Source of the DNA: Sambucus nigra
Taxonomy: Eukaryota > Streptophyta > Magnoliopsida > Dipsacales > Adoxaceae
DNA length: 64,000 nucleotides
NCBI GenBank assembly: GCA_949130495.1
Contig: OX422213.1
Location: 535,231,467-535,295,466 of the forward strand
Direction of reading: 5' to 3'
Both the position numbers and the translations under genes were made by a program. Below are positions 23,961 through 34,770 of the stretch, piece after piece; position 1 is the first letter of the stretch, and every line of letters begins with the position of its first letter. The notes under the pieces were generated by a model. It did no database searches and was not told where the DNA came from. It saw only the letters and a list, made by a program, of their open reading frames with translations.

Positions 23961-25143
23961 TTATTATGTTCTCAATTCTATTAGGTTTACCTAACTGCAA
24001 AAATAAATGTCGGACGGGACCCCAGCCTGAGAAAATTGGGTTAGAAAAATATGTAAAAACATGGTAGGATTTGCTACCAGGCTCATGGATAGGGTCCCGT
24101 TTTAAAAAGACGAAATCGCGAGAAAATTTGGGCAGCATGCCGACCCATCATTTTGGTAAAGTTTTGGGTAGAAATCGGCAACTAAATACGAGTGCGCTAG
24201 GTTTGACGCCTATACGATGGTATAAAATTGATGTGTTAATTGTAAGGGTTAACCACTTTGGCAAGACTTCCATGATATGCATTTTTCTTTTCAGGGCAAT
24301 CGGTATGTGTGGACGATCCATTTGATATACCTGAGTGTATGTGAATTGTCTCCATATATACCTCGTGGAGATACTATGCGGGAGAGAGAGAGAGAGAATT
24401 CGATATACTCGATGTACGTGAACGAGTTCCCTGCGATATACCTCCCATCATGACTTTGGTCAAGCGGTACGATGAGGGGGGAACTATTCGATATAAAATG
24501 AAGGTACTTGGCCAAAGGAAGGTGAGAATCATATCGCTTATCCTAACTGCAACCTTCCGGATCAACATCCATCACAAAGTGACCCCCCAGTGACGGGACA
24601 AACTTTTGTCAATAGTCATGCCCTTTGGTGATGTAGTGTGAAAAATGCATGATTATTGATTAGTATATTATGGAGAAAGTAAATTTTGATGAGCATTAAG
24701 CAGGGGATAATGTACAAGTATAAAAAATAAATATATGTGAAGATTATACTAAGCATGGATATATGTGAGTGAGTGATGTATGAATATCTACAAGTGGGTG
24801 GGTGGTAGTGAACCTAAGCATCAATTAAATATAAGTGGTGTGTGACAAGTGTGAGTAAGCATGAATATATACAAGTGTGATAAGTGGAGGTGTGTGTAAG
24901 TGACACCTAAGCATGGATATTCTAAATGGTGTGTGCAAGATGTGGACATAAGTGATTTTAGGTGCACGTAGTGTGAAATGTACATGGAGAGTATCTACAA
25001 GTGTGTAGTAATATAAACATGAGGTATTTATGTGAAAGAAATAATAGAAGAGAAAAGAGGGAATATATAGATAGGCTCATATGCACACAAACAGAAAAAC
25101 AAAACACCCATATAAATAGAGTCTATCCCTCTTATGAAAAATT
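23961..25143 (-). other. Ogre leader between primer site and Sirevirus insertion
   Basis: Non-coding host leader. It includes a short GA tract (24382-24398). A drifting repeat at about 24700-25010 is built from AAGCATGGATAT, CTACAAGTG and GTGTGTGTAAGTG pieces. Small open frames on both strands have no recognisable domain. Ogre elements are known for long leaders, some with an extra reading frame; none is preserved here. Confidence 0.6.
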
Positions 25144-25162
25144 GTCCCAAGTGGAGTCGCCA
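25144..25162 (-). other. Ogre primer-binding site (tRNA-Arg type)
   Basis: The minus strand reads TGGCGACTCCACTTGGGAC, one base after the LTR end. It is complementary in style to the 3' end of a plant tRNA-Arg, the primer reported for Ogre-type elements. Confidence 0.85.
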
Positions 25163-25163
25163 C

Positions 25164-27388
25164 TGTGCCCATCCGGAAATCATCTCACTTTCTCCTTCCG
25201 AGGGGGTGGGGAAAAGAAGGGGAGAAAATTTATCGCGCCCTCTTACTCTATAGGAGCGCTTCGACCATCATCGATGTGGGGTGAACGTAAAGAGAAGGAG
25301 TCGCCAACCTATTTTACACAAAATAGGCAAAATAACATGTCGTCGCCTTGAGAGAGCGGCATCAAAGACAAATTGATGCTTACGAAACCAATAGTTAAAA
25401 GGTTTGAGGCCTAAGTTACAGAATGGAAAGGTGTTAGGCACTCATCCTGCCCTTTCGGTATCTCATGGTCTTGTGTCATTATTTTTCTTTATTTCTCCGT
25501 AAAATGTGTGTGCATATATATATAATGGAGATAGAAATCGCCTAACTCATACCATGGAAGAGATAGAGTGAGGTCATCCATAGGAATGTTCCCAAAAATA
25601 TTATTAAAAATATGATTTATGTGTTTATCGTGATATTGATCGTTATAATGAAACGATAATATATGTTGGATGAAATGCTAATAAAGATCACAAACATAAT
25701 ATGTATTAAAATAATGCAAGAATGTGGCAAATGAGAAAAATGGGGTATTTGGTAAAATTGAAAATTTGGAAAATTGAAAAATTGGACTTGAGTCTCAGGG
25801 TTTAATTCAAAATGCCTACGTAGCCTATAAAGGCATCAAAGTCCACGTAGTTCGCATGCGACATAGATGCGGGGTTTATCCCATAGATTCGAACGGGATT
25901 TTATTATGCGTGTGTGTATAAAATGTGTTTTAGTTTTGAAAATATGTGATGGATAATCCCGTTGGAATTTATATGCATAACTAATAAAAAGGTGAGATGT
26001 TAACGTGTATGAACTAGAGTAAGAACTAAATTATGAATTTAATGTAATTAATGCGAAAACAAAAAATTTAAAGAGAGAGAGAAGGATTTTAGACCTTCTT
26101 TGAAGAATTGAAGACTGATCTTGATCTTAGATGAACCCTGTTGAATGTTGAGATGAATGTTTGATGAGAGAGGATGAAATTTTGTCAAATTGGGTATGAG
26201 AAGGATGGGAATATAAGATGGGATGGAATTTCACATAAGAAAACTTCACTGATTGCAAGAGAATATTGGTGAGATCACTAATACTGATGGATCTGAGGAG
26301 TGCTTTGGAAATGAGGTCATGACCTCTATTTATAGGGAAAGGGGGTGCCTATCAGTATATTCCCAGCCCTGCCAATTGGCAGGTAACCCTAGGCACACTG
26401 CCGATAGGCACGAAAATGGACATGTCAATTGGTAGTCTCGTGCAAATATTTTCGAAAAAATGGTCGTAGAATGCAATTCGTTAATCCAAATCGTGCACAG
26501 AGAACATCGTTAGAAATTTATTTAGAGACTTCAAGAGTACTTCAGACCTATCCCGGGTTCGAGAGTTGAATTTGGATCAAACTTGGCTCGAAAGGGCTCG
26601 TCGATCCTTTAGACGGGAGATTGTCGGACGAAAATGGATCGTTCGTCCGAACGGTAAGTCTGAATCATGCACGAGCTTGACCATTGGAAAATTTATATGA
26701 GGTACTTCGACATTCCAAAAAGATTAGCTTGGTTCAAAAACTTAACTTTGGCCAACCGGGGCCCGAAAGCGTCTGGTGACCTCTCAGAGTAAAACGAATC
26801 GTTCATCCATATCGTAAGGCAGATTCGTGCACGAGGCGGATCGTTGAAAAGGGTATTTGGTTCCCTTCAAGTATTCATTGATTATTGTTCAATATGAAGA
26901 GTTTACCTTGGTCAAATGGAGCCCGGGAGTGCCCAGTGGCCTCCGAATTGATTTTTAGGAAAAACGGATCGTTCGTCCTAACGATTATGTCATTTCGCGC
27001 ATAGGATGGACTATTGGAAAGGTTATTCAGTTCCCTTTGAATATTCAAAGATCTTTTCTCTGAGGATGAAGTTGACTAGGGTCAAATCGGGGACCAGGAG
27101 TTCCCGGTGTCCTCTAGATCAATTTTCGATGGTAAAATGGTTCGTTCGTCTGAGCCATTATGCCGATTCACGCATGGGGGCGGACCATTAGAAATGGGAT
27201 TCATAGACCTTCGAAGTTTCGAAGAGCTTTCTCGCTGAAGATAGAGTTGATCGGAGTCAAACGGGGCTCGAGAGCACCCAATGGCCTCTTGATCGGTACT
27301 CGGAGTATGACCTGGGGTCTGCAGTGGAATGGGAAGGTGCTAGAGACCAAATGAGAGACTTAAGGGGCCCTAGAGTGTGGTGTCTACA
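25164..27388 (-). repeat. 5' LTR of the Ogre/Tat-like element
   Basis: On the minus strand it starts TGTAGACACCACAC (27388) and ends GGGCACA (25164). The start is the common Ogre/Tat LTR opening and the end meets the primer site. It holds a tandem array of 160-173-base subrepeats (26475-27310). At the other end it has GGAGTCGCC-type and GGAAAGGTGTTAGGCA sequences common in Ogre LTRs. No partner LTR is in the window. Several 60-90-codon open frames inside it are random. Confidence 0.85.
26475..27310. repeat. Tandem 160-173-base subrepeats in the Ogre LTR
   Basis: Units open with a GGATCGTTCGTCC-like core at about 26475 (diverged), 26636, 26796, 26966 and 27139. Shared later parts are CGTGCACGAG, GACCATTGGAAA, TTCCCTT, GGTCAAA and GGGGCCCGAGAG. 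Spacing drifts from 160 to 173 bases, so the array is old and imperfect. Confidence 0.78.
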
Positions 27389-28760
27389 GGAAGATAAATG
27401 GATTCCAAAATCGCACAATTTTAAACCTTTTTCGAGGCCAAATCGCACACATCATAACTATTTCATCTCGGATCTCATTGACCCATTATCGGGTCAATGG
27501 GACGTTGTTCTCATGTCTAATTTTTTCTCTCAGCGGGACGTTAGTGATATCTTTAGCATGCCTTTAAATGGCCCACTGTCGGAGGATAAGTAGATTTTGC
27601 ATTTCGAGAAGAATGAAAAATATTCAACTAAAAGTGGATACCCCTTAGCTTGGGAAATTGACGTTGTCAACGAGATAAAATAAATTACCTCCCCATCCTT
27701 CTCCTTGTGTCCCCCAGCTAGAACATTATTTGGAAAGGAATTGTGCCAAATAAGGTGAAGCATTTCATTTACTGACTTTATACTAACTCACTTCCAACGG
27801 GTGATAATTTGCTTAGATGTAAGATGAACAATCATGATCAAATTTGTTGCGTTTGCAATGATGGGACAGATTTTGCAGTGGATATATTAAAAAAAATCTT
27901 CTTTAGCAACACATCTCCTTAATTGTTGAAGGTTAAATGCAGATATTTAGGGACTTTTGATGATATTATTGGCATATGGATACTCTTTTTGACCCACACT
28001 TTATATAACATTCATTTTGATTTTGTTTGTGTCGCTTTATGGGTATTATGGTCAAGCAGAAATAAAGTATTTCATGGTGATGGTAGGACCAACGCTTATG
28101 AAGTAGTGACTCGATTAACAAATTTGTTTATTGAATTTAGGAATGTGTGGGCTAATGATTGTCCTCCAAAATATTTAAAGGACAAAAAGTGGACCCTCCC
28201 CCCCCTCCCCCCCCCCCCCCAAAAAAAAAAACCACCCCCACCTCCAAGATGGGGTGTATAAAATATAACTTTGTTGTGGCTACTTTTGCTATTACAAAGA
28301 GCAAGACATTTGGGTCACAATTAGGGACGAGAATGGAAAGCTACTTGGGGCGCTATCCTGGCGTATTTGGCAACCTCTTAAAGCAGAACATGCGAAAGTA
28401 ATGGCGACGTGCATTGCAACGAAAAGTGTGGCTCGCCCCATTTTACTCTTGAAGGTGACTATTCGTGGGTGATTTTTAAGCTCCGCAATAAGGATGATGA
28501 TTGGTCGTATTGTGGTACTTTTACTAGGTCTATCAAATCTCTTCTTTATTACGGTCACCAAATTGTTTATATATATATATATATTAATTGGCTCGATAAC
28601 CTACCACCTACTTATTGGCTCAACATGCCAAGAATACAAATGACTTTTGTGCTTGGCATGAACCTCTATATTCTTTGGAAACTCCTTTCTTAATGATGTA
28701 ACTCTCATTTGTTAAGTTGCAATCATGTTGGTATTAAACAAAGTAATAACCCTGTAAGTT
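27389..28760 (+). pseudogene. L1-like LINE, 3' part (zinc-binding and RNase H domains)
   Basis: Degraded frames on the plus strand. First comes the zf-RVT-like region (HNYFISDLIDPLSGQWD, then DVSDIFSMPL, then KNEKYSTKSGYPLAW) with stops near 27591 and 27680. Next is the VCVALWVLWSSRNKVFHGDG segment (28026-28085), typical between zf-RVT and RNase H in plant L1 elements. From about 28255 an RVT_3-type RNase H follows: RDENGKLLGA, PLKAEHAKVMA, and LEGDYSWVIFKLRNKDDDW. A homopolymer C14A11 block (28207-28231) replaces a proline-rich linker. The C-terminus AKNTNDFCAWHEP ends near 28710. The RT half is missing: the Ogre 5' LTR begins exactly at 27388, so the upstream LINE probably lies on the far side of Ogre. 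A LINE-derived RNase H gene is the alternative. Confidence 0.75.
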
Positions 28761-30057
28761 GGTCTAAGTACAAAATCATAATGCCTTGAACTTGAGCACG
28801 TAGTAACACAATTAATAAAAAAGTATATATCTTTTAACTTATTTTTACAACATCAGATTACACAATGCAATTACCCCGATGTAAATCCGTGGTATAAAAT
28901 GGTTAGTAGCAGAAGCATTATCCATATAACAAAAAAGATGGGCGTCATGTGATGGGTGTGTGTCCTCTATCGTTGTAGGATTCCCGACATGCCACAGTGA
29001 TAGCCTCTTAGACAAAATAGCTCCTGGCCTGGCCCATAACTGTAGCAAAATCCCACTTGTGACTCTTTCTCTCTCTTCCTCTGCATCTGCCGTGCAGTGC
29101 TAGGTATGGGATGGGACTCACTAACTGTCCGCATTTACCCTCGAATAATTTGAGTTGCAAGGGACCACACCTCTCAACTGTTTTTTATTCTTCTTTTTAT
29201 ATCCACATGCTTTGTATTTCCATAAGCCTAATCATTCGGGAAATATGCCATTCTTATCTCAGTAACATCAATACGGAGACAACAAACTATATAGGAAAAT
29301 ATACTTTCCATCTCCTTGTACCTTGTAAAAAGCAAGCATATTAAGACAGATCGAATTTCTTATCGATACATATAGGGTTTACCTTACTCCCCAAAAGATT
29401 TACTCTTTCAATAACATTTTATGGATTTCATAATATAAGAAATCAGTAGTTAAAATTGGCACTTGTTGCCTATAAGAATCACCCAAAATATTACATTAAT
29501 ATGAAATTTATAAAGATTAAATTTCAGGGGTCCTTTATCATGTTTTTCGGGACACATTAATAATGACTCAATTGATATACTCACTTTTTTTGGATTTCAT
29601 TATCAATTAAGTGTAAATTCACGAGATGCGTATGTAAAATATTTACTTTGATGATAGCAATACACAAATACAATTGTATCACTATTTAGGTTAAGAAAAT
29701 GTTGACACATATTATCACAATCGAAACAAACAATTTCATATCAACGTGGTATTACTCTTGTACTGTATTTGCGATCATAATATTTTATAAATACGTGGGT
29801 ATACTTGTGATTATAATTTTTCACAAATATGTCTTCTTTATTTGGAATAGAAGTAGAAAAGTTAGAATTTTAGAGATACCAACTCAACCAAAAACATATT
29901 CATATAACATAAATAGGAGACATTATATGTAGATAATTTAGTATAAAATATAAAAGCAAAACCATAATTTTAAAGCTTGAAAACAAGTTTACCCCTTAAA
30001 ACCTAAATATATTCTTACCAGTCTAGAAATAACGTTTGAGATTGAAATAAGAAAAAC
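28761..30057. other. Intergenic, nothing recognised
   Basis: AT-rich sequence without coding signature, TSD-bounded element or RNA gene that I could identify. The open frames here are under 80 codons and have no known motif. Confidence 0.5.
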
Positions 30058-31330
30058 AATGGCATTATTGTACCTCAACTTAACTCAACTCAGCGCAACA
30101 AAGCCTTTTCTCAATTATTTGGGGTCGACTACATGAATCTTATTTTTCATTCCAATTTGTCGAGTGCAATTTCTTCGGTTAAACCACATGACATCATGTC
30201 CTTTTTTATATTACCCCACCAAGTAAATTTAGAGATACATTTACCACTTTTATTACCATCAATACTAACTAAATCACTCTTCCTTACAGGAGCATCCATT
30301 GGTCTATGCTTGACGTGTCCAAATCATCTAAGTCGATTTTCTCTCAATTTATCTTCTACAGGTGCTACTTTTGTCGTTTCACGAATTTGTTCATTTTTAA
30401 TTTTATCCTTTCGAATTTTATGACAAATTCATCTTAGTATTCGCATCTCCACCACACTCATTTTCTGCATATTTTGTTTCTTGGTTGTCCAATACTCTGT
30501 CCCATATAACATGACGGATCTAATGGCCGTCCTATAAAAATTTTCTTTTAACTTCAAATGTATACGTCTATCACACAAAACGCCGGTAGCACTTCTCCAC
30601 TTAACCCAGCCTGCTCTAATCCTATGAGTAACATCATCACTAATATCTCCATCTCTTTGGATAATCGATCCTAAATAACGAAAATGATCATTTCTAGGTA
30701 TCTATTGACCCTCCAATTTCACTACATCTCCATTTGTCCTCCTATTATTACTAAAATTGCACTCCACATATACTGTTTTAGTTCTGCTTATTTTAAATCC
30801 TCTTATTTTCAAAGTTTCTCTCCACAATTCCAACCTAACATTAATACCCGTTTTAGTCTAATCCACTAAAACAATATTATCTGTAAATAGCATACACCAT
30901 GGCACCTAATCTTGTATTTTTTCAGTCAACTCATTCATAACAAGAGCAAAGAGATAAGAACTTAATACTGAACTTTGGTGTAGACCTACCATAATTGAAA
31001 ATTCACTATTTTCTCTGGTTGATGTTCTTACTGCAGTCATCCCACGAACATACATATCCTTGATCACATCAACATATTTGCGAGTCACTCCTCTTTTATA
31101 TAGAACCCACCATATTACATCTTTGGGTATCCTATCATACGCCTTCTCCAAATCTATAAAAAATCATATGAACATCCTTATTTTCTCCTTATAACTTTCC
31201 ATTAATCTCCTCAATAAATCTATTGCTTCCATTGTTGACCTCCCAGGCATAAATCCAAATTGATTTTCAGATACCATTGTCTTTAATCTCAATTCAAAAA
31301 AGAATGCCACGGTTACAAAATACAACCATC
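30058..31330 (-). pseudogene. RTE-like LINE, RT C-terminal half and 3' end
   Basis: On the minus strand from about 31310: ENQFGFMPGRSTMEAIDLL, then a frameshift, then the open part 31151-30906 with MEKAYDRIPKDVIWWVLYKRG, VIKDMY, IMVGLHQSS and LFALVMNELT. These are RT motifs of plant RTE-clade LINEs; the usual GLHQGSALSPYLF is altered. The FADD region follows around 30890-30860 in damaged form. The C-terminal part (YRTAIRS, TECW, MRILR, RWFGHV and RPMDAPV) runs to about 30310. The 3' tail has GGGGTCGACTA-type sequence (minus strand: TAGTCGACCCC; 30119-30129). The 5' part is lost; the copia element at 31336 abuts it. Confidence 0.82.
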
Positions 31331-31335
31331 AGATT

Positions 31336-31578
31336 GTAACAGGATTATATGAGTAAAGCAATAGAAGATAGAACTTAACGAAGAACTCACAAATGCTCAA
31401 CAAGAATAATGAGCATTCAATATTATTCATTTATTTATAGCTACGTTACAACATAAGAAATGAAACTACATCTAACAAACTAACTGCCTAACTAGTGATA
31501 AGAACCAATCTACTGACTTAATAGTTCAAACAAACTAACTAACTGTTTTAACTAATCATTGACCATTGGATCCTTATT
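31336..31578 (-). repeat. 3' LTR of the short-LTR copia element
   Basis: Pairs with 43661-43912: shared GAGTAAAGCAATA, GAAGAACTCACAAATG, TATTTATAGCTACGTTACAAC and TTTTAACTAATCATTGACCA. TATTTATAG is in plus-strand reading, so its complement CTATAAATA is the TATA box on the minus strand. Confidence 0.88.
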
Positions 31579-31629
31579 ATCCCCCCTCAAGCGAAAAGGA
31601 GATTGAAAAACTTTGAGCTTGGCCTTCAA

Positions 31630-32298
31630 ATATTAAAATCAATCTTTAGAAAGAGCTTTAGTTAAGACATCTGCTATTTGATCTAATGAAGGGACATATC
31701 TGACTTCAAGTTTGTGAGCTATAATTTGATCACGAACAAAATGGAGGTCTATCTTAATGTGTTTAGATCTATCATGAAAAACTAGATTAGCATTCAAAGA
31801 AGTAGCACTTTGATTATCCACCCACAAAACTGGATGTTGAGGTAAACTAACTTGAAGTTCATAGAGAAAGGATTGAAGCCAAATAACTTCTGTAGATGCA
31901 TTTGCTAAAGATCTAAATTCACTTTATGTGCTTGAACGTGCTACCACGTATTGTTTTTTTAAAGACCATGACACAAGGTTTCCTCTAAAGAAAATATCAT
32001 ATCCTCCAGTTGATTTTCGATCATCAGGACTATTGGCCCAATCAGCATCTAAATATCCTTCCAACATCAAATAAAGGGAAGCTTGAATTAGCAATCCTTA
32101 AAAAATTATCCCTTTAAGATATCTGAGAAGCTTCTTGCAGGCTTGCCAATGAAGTATAGTGGGAGCATGAATGAATTGACTGAATTTTTTTATGATGAAA
32201 GCAACATCTGGTCTTATTAAAATGAGATATTGAAGGGAATCAATGGTGCTACGATATAGAGAGATGTCCTCAAAAGGATCTCTATCCTTGCGTAACAT
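31630..32298 (-). pseudogene. Copia RNase H (short-LTR element)
   Basis: Pieces in minus-strand order: [13 protein letters not shown] and [13 protein letters not shown] (32298-32098, the RT-RNase H connection), a DADWAN-like stretch near 32050-32040, a damaged STxSEF near 31920, and WVDNQSATSLNAN followed by RSKHIKIDLHFVRDQI and DVLTKALS (31827-31639). This is the order of copia RNase H. At least two stops separate the pieces (near 32100 and 31925). It would have removed RNA from the RNA-DNA hybrid. Confidence 0.85.
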
Positions 32299-33085
32299 TT
32301 ATAGGGCATATGCAGGTCTTAGCACCTTTCATATGTACCTTTGTTAGAAGATCTGTAATGTATTTTGTTTGAGTCAAGTAAAAACCATTTGTTGACCTAT
32401 ATATTTCCACTCCCAGGAAGTAATGAATAGACCCCAAATCTTTCAAAGAAAATTTATTTTGAAGATCATAAATAAACTTTGCAATAAGAGAATCATTTAA
32501 TCTAGTTATCAAGATATCATCAACATAAACTAAAAATAATATTAGATTTGTTCCTGAACCAAATATAAACAATGAGGCATCAGATTTAGCATCCATAAAT
32601 CCCCACTTTTCCAATGTAGACTTAATTTTGTCATTCCATGCTCTTGGGGCCTGCTTCAAACCATATAAAGCTCGATTGAGTTTACAAACAGGCGTTGGAT
32701 TTTGAGAATCTTCAAATCCTATGGGTTGATTCATGAAAATTATTTCAGTCAAATTTCCATTTAAAAAGGCATTACTAATGTCCAGTTGTTTAATAGACCA
32801 ATTTGAAGAAACATCCAGAGTAAGAACCATACGAATAGTTTATGGTTTAACTACAGGACTGAAGGATTCACTGTAGTTAATGTCAGGTGTTTGTGAGTAG
32901 CCTTGTGTCACTAATCTTGACTTGAACTTGTCTAACTGTCCATCAGCTTTAAGTTTGATTTTAAATATCCACTTATTTACCACCACAGATATATTTTGAT
33001 TAAATGGAACCAAAGTACATGTGTTGTTCTTTATCAAAGCATCATATTCATCTTGCATGGATTTCAACCATATAGGATCTTGCAT
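32282..33085 (-). pseudogene. Copia reverse transcriptase (short-LTR element)
   Basis: The first open piece, 33085-32840, has QDEYDALIKNNTCTLVP, WIFKIKLKADG and SRLVTQGYSQ. After a stop at about 32838 the second piece, 32830-32282, has IKQLDISNAFLNG with the first catalytic aspartate, LYGLKQAPRAWND, LVYVDDILI with the YVDD pair, and KDLGSIHYFLGVEI. The catalytic residues are intact, and one stop plus later breaks disable it. It lies left of the large insertion and is continuous with RNase H at 32298. Confidence 0.9.
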
Positions 33086-33099
33086 AGCTTGCTTAACAG

Positions 33100-34770
33100 A
33101 AGTGGAATTTCTTGGAAAAGATATTCTGGAAGAGGATAAGAAGTGGATAGATAGGATTTGGGTTTGAAAATTCCATTTTTGGTATGAGTGGTTATAGGAT
33201 GAGTGGATGTGACTATAGGTGGAGAAGGATTTTATATGGATGGTAAATGGCTTGACTAAAGATTTTTAATAAAATCTTGTGCAATAATTTCAGAATCAAT
33301 GTTATCATCATGAGGAATATGATCATTAGGAAGAATATGATCATGATAAATAGGATTATGAGGAATATGATTATGAGGAATAGTTTGAAAAATGGCAGTA
33401 GTAGATGAATTATTTGGGATAAAAGGAGATTAAACTTTTGTGGTTAATAATTGTGATGAGGAAAATCATATTCATTGAATGGGACATTTCTTAAAATGTA
33501 TATTTTTCCTTTAGAATTAAAGTGAAGATAGCCTTTATGAAGCATGGAATACCCAAGAAAAACACATTTCTCAATTATGAGGTTCAATTTATGCGATATG
33601 TATGGTCTTAAATGAGGATAACAAGCACATATAAAAGGTTTTAGATAATCATAGTCAGAACTTTTGCCAAATATTTTTTCAAAAGGAGATTCGCCTTATA
33701 ATAAAGGTGTTGGAAGTCTATTTATCAAGTAAGCTATAGTTTAAAAGGCACTCCACCAGAATTTAAGATCCATACCAGCATGAGCAAGAAGAGTTAGGCA
33801 CATTTCAGTGATATGCATATGTTTCCTTTTAACACGACCATGTTGCTCATGAATATGAGGACGAGGATGCTGAAAATAAATCCCTTGATCTTGTAAGAAT
33901 GAGGCAAAACTCATATATTCTCCACCCCAGTATAATTGAACAGTCTTGATAGGTAAATTATATTGCTTTTCAATAGGAACTTTAAAGTGTTTAGAGACTA
34001 TAAAAATCTTAAACTTCAGATGAATAAGATATATCCATGTATATCTGAAAAAATCATGAATAAAATGGATATAGTATCTATAACAATTAGTAGATAGAAC
34101 ATGTGCAGGGGCCAAAAAATCAGTATGAATTATAACTAGAGGTTGAGTAGCTCTTGAATCAGATAATGGGAAGGGAAGTTTATGTGATTTTCCTTATTGA
34201 CATGCTTCACAGAACTTAAGATCATTAAGATGAATAACTGCTTAAGAATTACATTTTAACATCATTTGTTTCACAATTTTTGAGTTGGGATGACCAAGTT
34301 TCCAATGCCAAATATTGACATCATTAGAGATAGAGACATTTAAGGCAGTAGGTATAGATGAGGCAATAGAATCATAATTTTTGCAGATTTGAACTAAGTA
34401 CAAAAGAAGTGCAATCAATTCTATCTTTTATAGAGGTATCTTCACTCTTATAATTATTAACACCAATCATATCAAAATTGCACACATTATATGTTGTATT
34501 ACAATCTTTTGTAGCTACGTTGCACTCTAATTAAACTTCTTATGGATGATCTTTCTTAATGGTTCCAATTTAAAGCATGTAAAGTCCATCTTTAACTCTG
34601 CCTTTGAGTAGCACATTGCCCGAGAGTTTGTCCTTGACAAAATAACATGTAGAGTAACATTCAAGAAAGACATGGTTATCTTTAGTTAGTTTAAACACAG
34701 TAACTAGAATTTTTTTTATCTCAGGAACTCTTAGGACTGATTGAAGTTTGATAGGAGTAAAAGATGAAGA
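33100..34770 (-). pseudogene. Copia integrase with lost catalytic residues
   Basis: Minus strand from 34770: the protease tail (SSSFTPIKLQSVLRVPEI) joins the integrase. The best open part, 34115-33741, has YIHFIHDFFRYTWIY and a second catalytic site reading QLYWGGEY, where copia elements have aspartate before W. The third site reads HEQHGRVKRKH, with lysine where the catalytic glutamate is expected. The first aspartate is in HTDF just upstream. Two of three catalytic residues are therefore gone. The C-terminal region to 33100 is scattered over frames (a GYSML-like piece near 33555-33540). Its job would have been insertion into the chromosome. Confidence 0.82.

Larger units (their letters stand above)
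1479..27388 (-). mobile_element. Ogre/Tat-like Ty3-gypsy retrotransposon, decayed and multiply interrupted
   Basis: Pieces in minus-strand order are: 5' LTR 27388-25164, primer-binding site 25162-25144, leader 25143-23961 plus 14080-13917 plus 11445-11234, gag 11233-9042, protease 3169 to about 2600, and linker to 1479. RT, RNase H, integrase and the 3' LTR would lie left of the window. Family evidence is the LTR start TGTAGACACC, a primer site that reads as the complement of a tRNA-Arg 3' end, a Tat-type gag, and a protease with DNGS in place of the usual DTGS and a following NICP. Removing the insertions rejoins the reading frame across 9042 and 3169 (DQLKKSQ continuing into ANITLWGL), which supports the reconstruction. 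All frames carry stops and shifts. The next five bases outside the 5' LTR are GGAAG (27389-27393), half of a TSD whose partner is not in the window. Confidence 0.85.
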
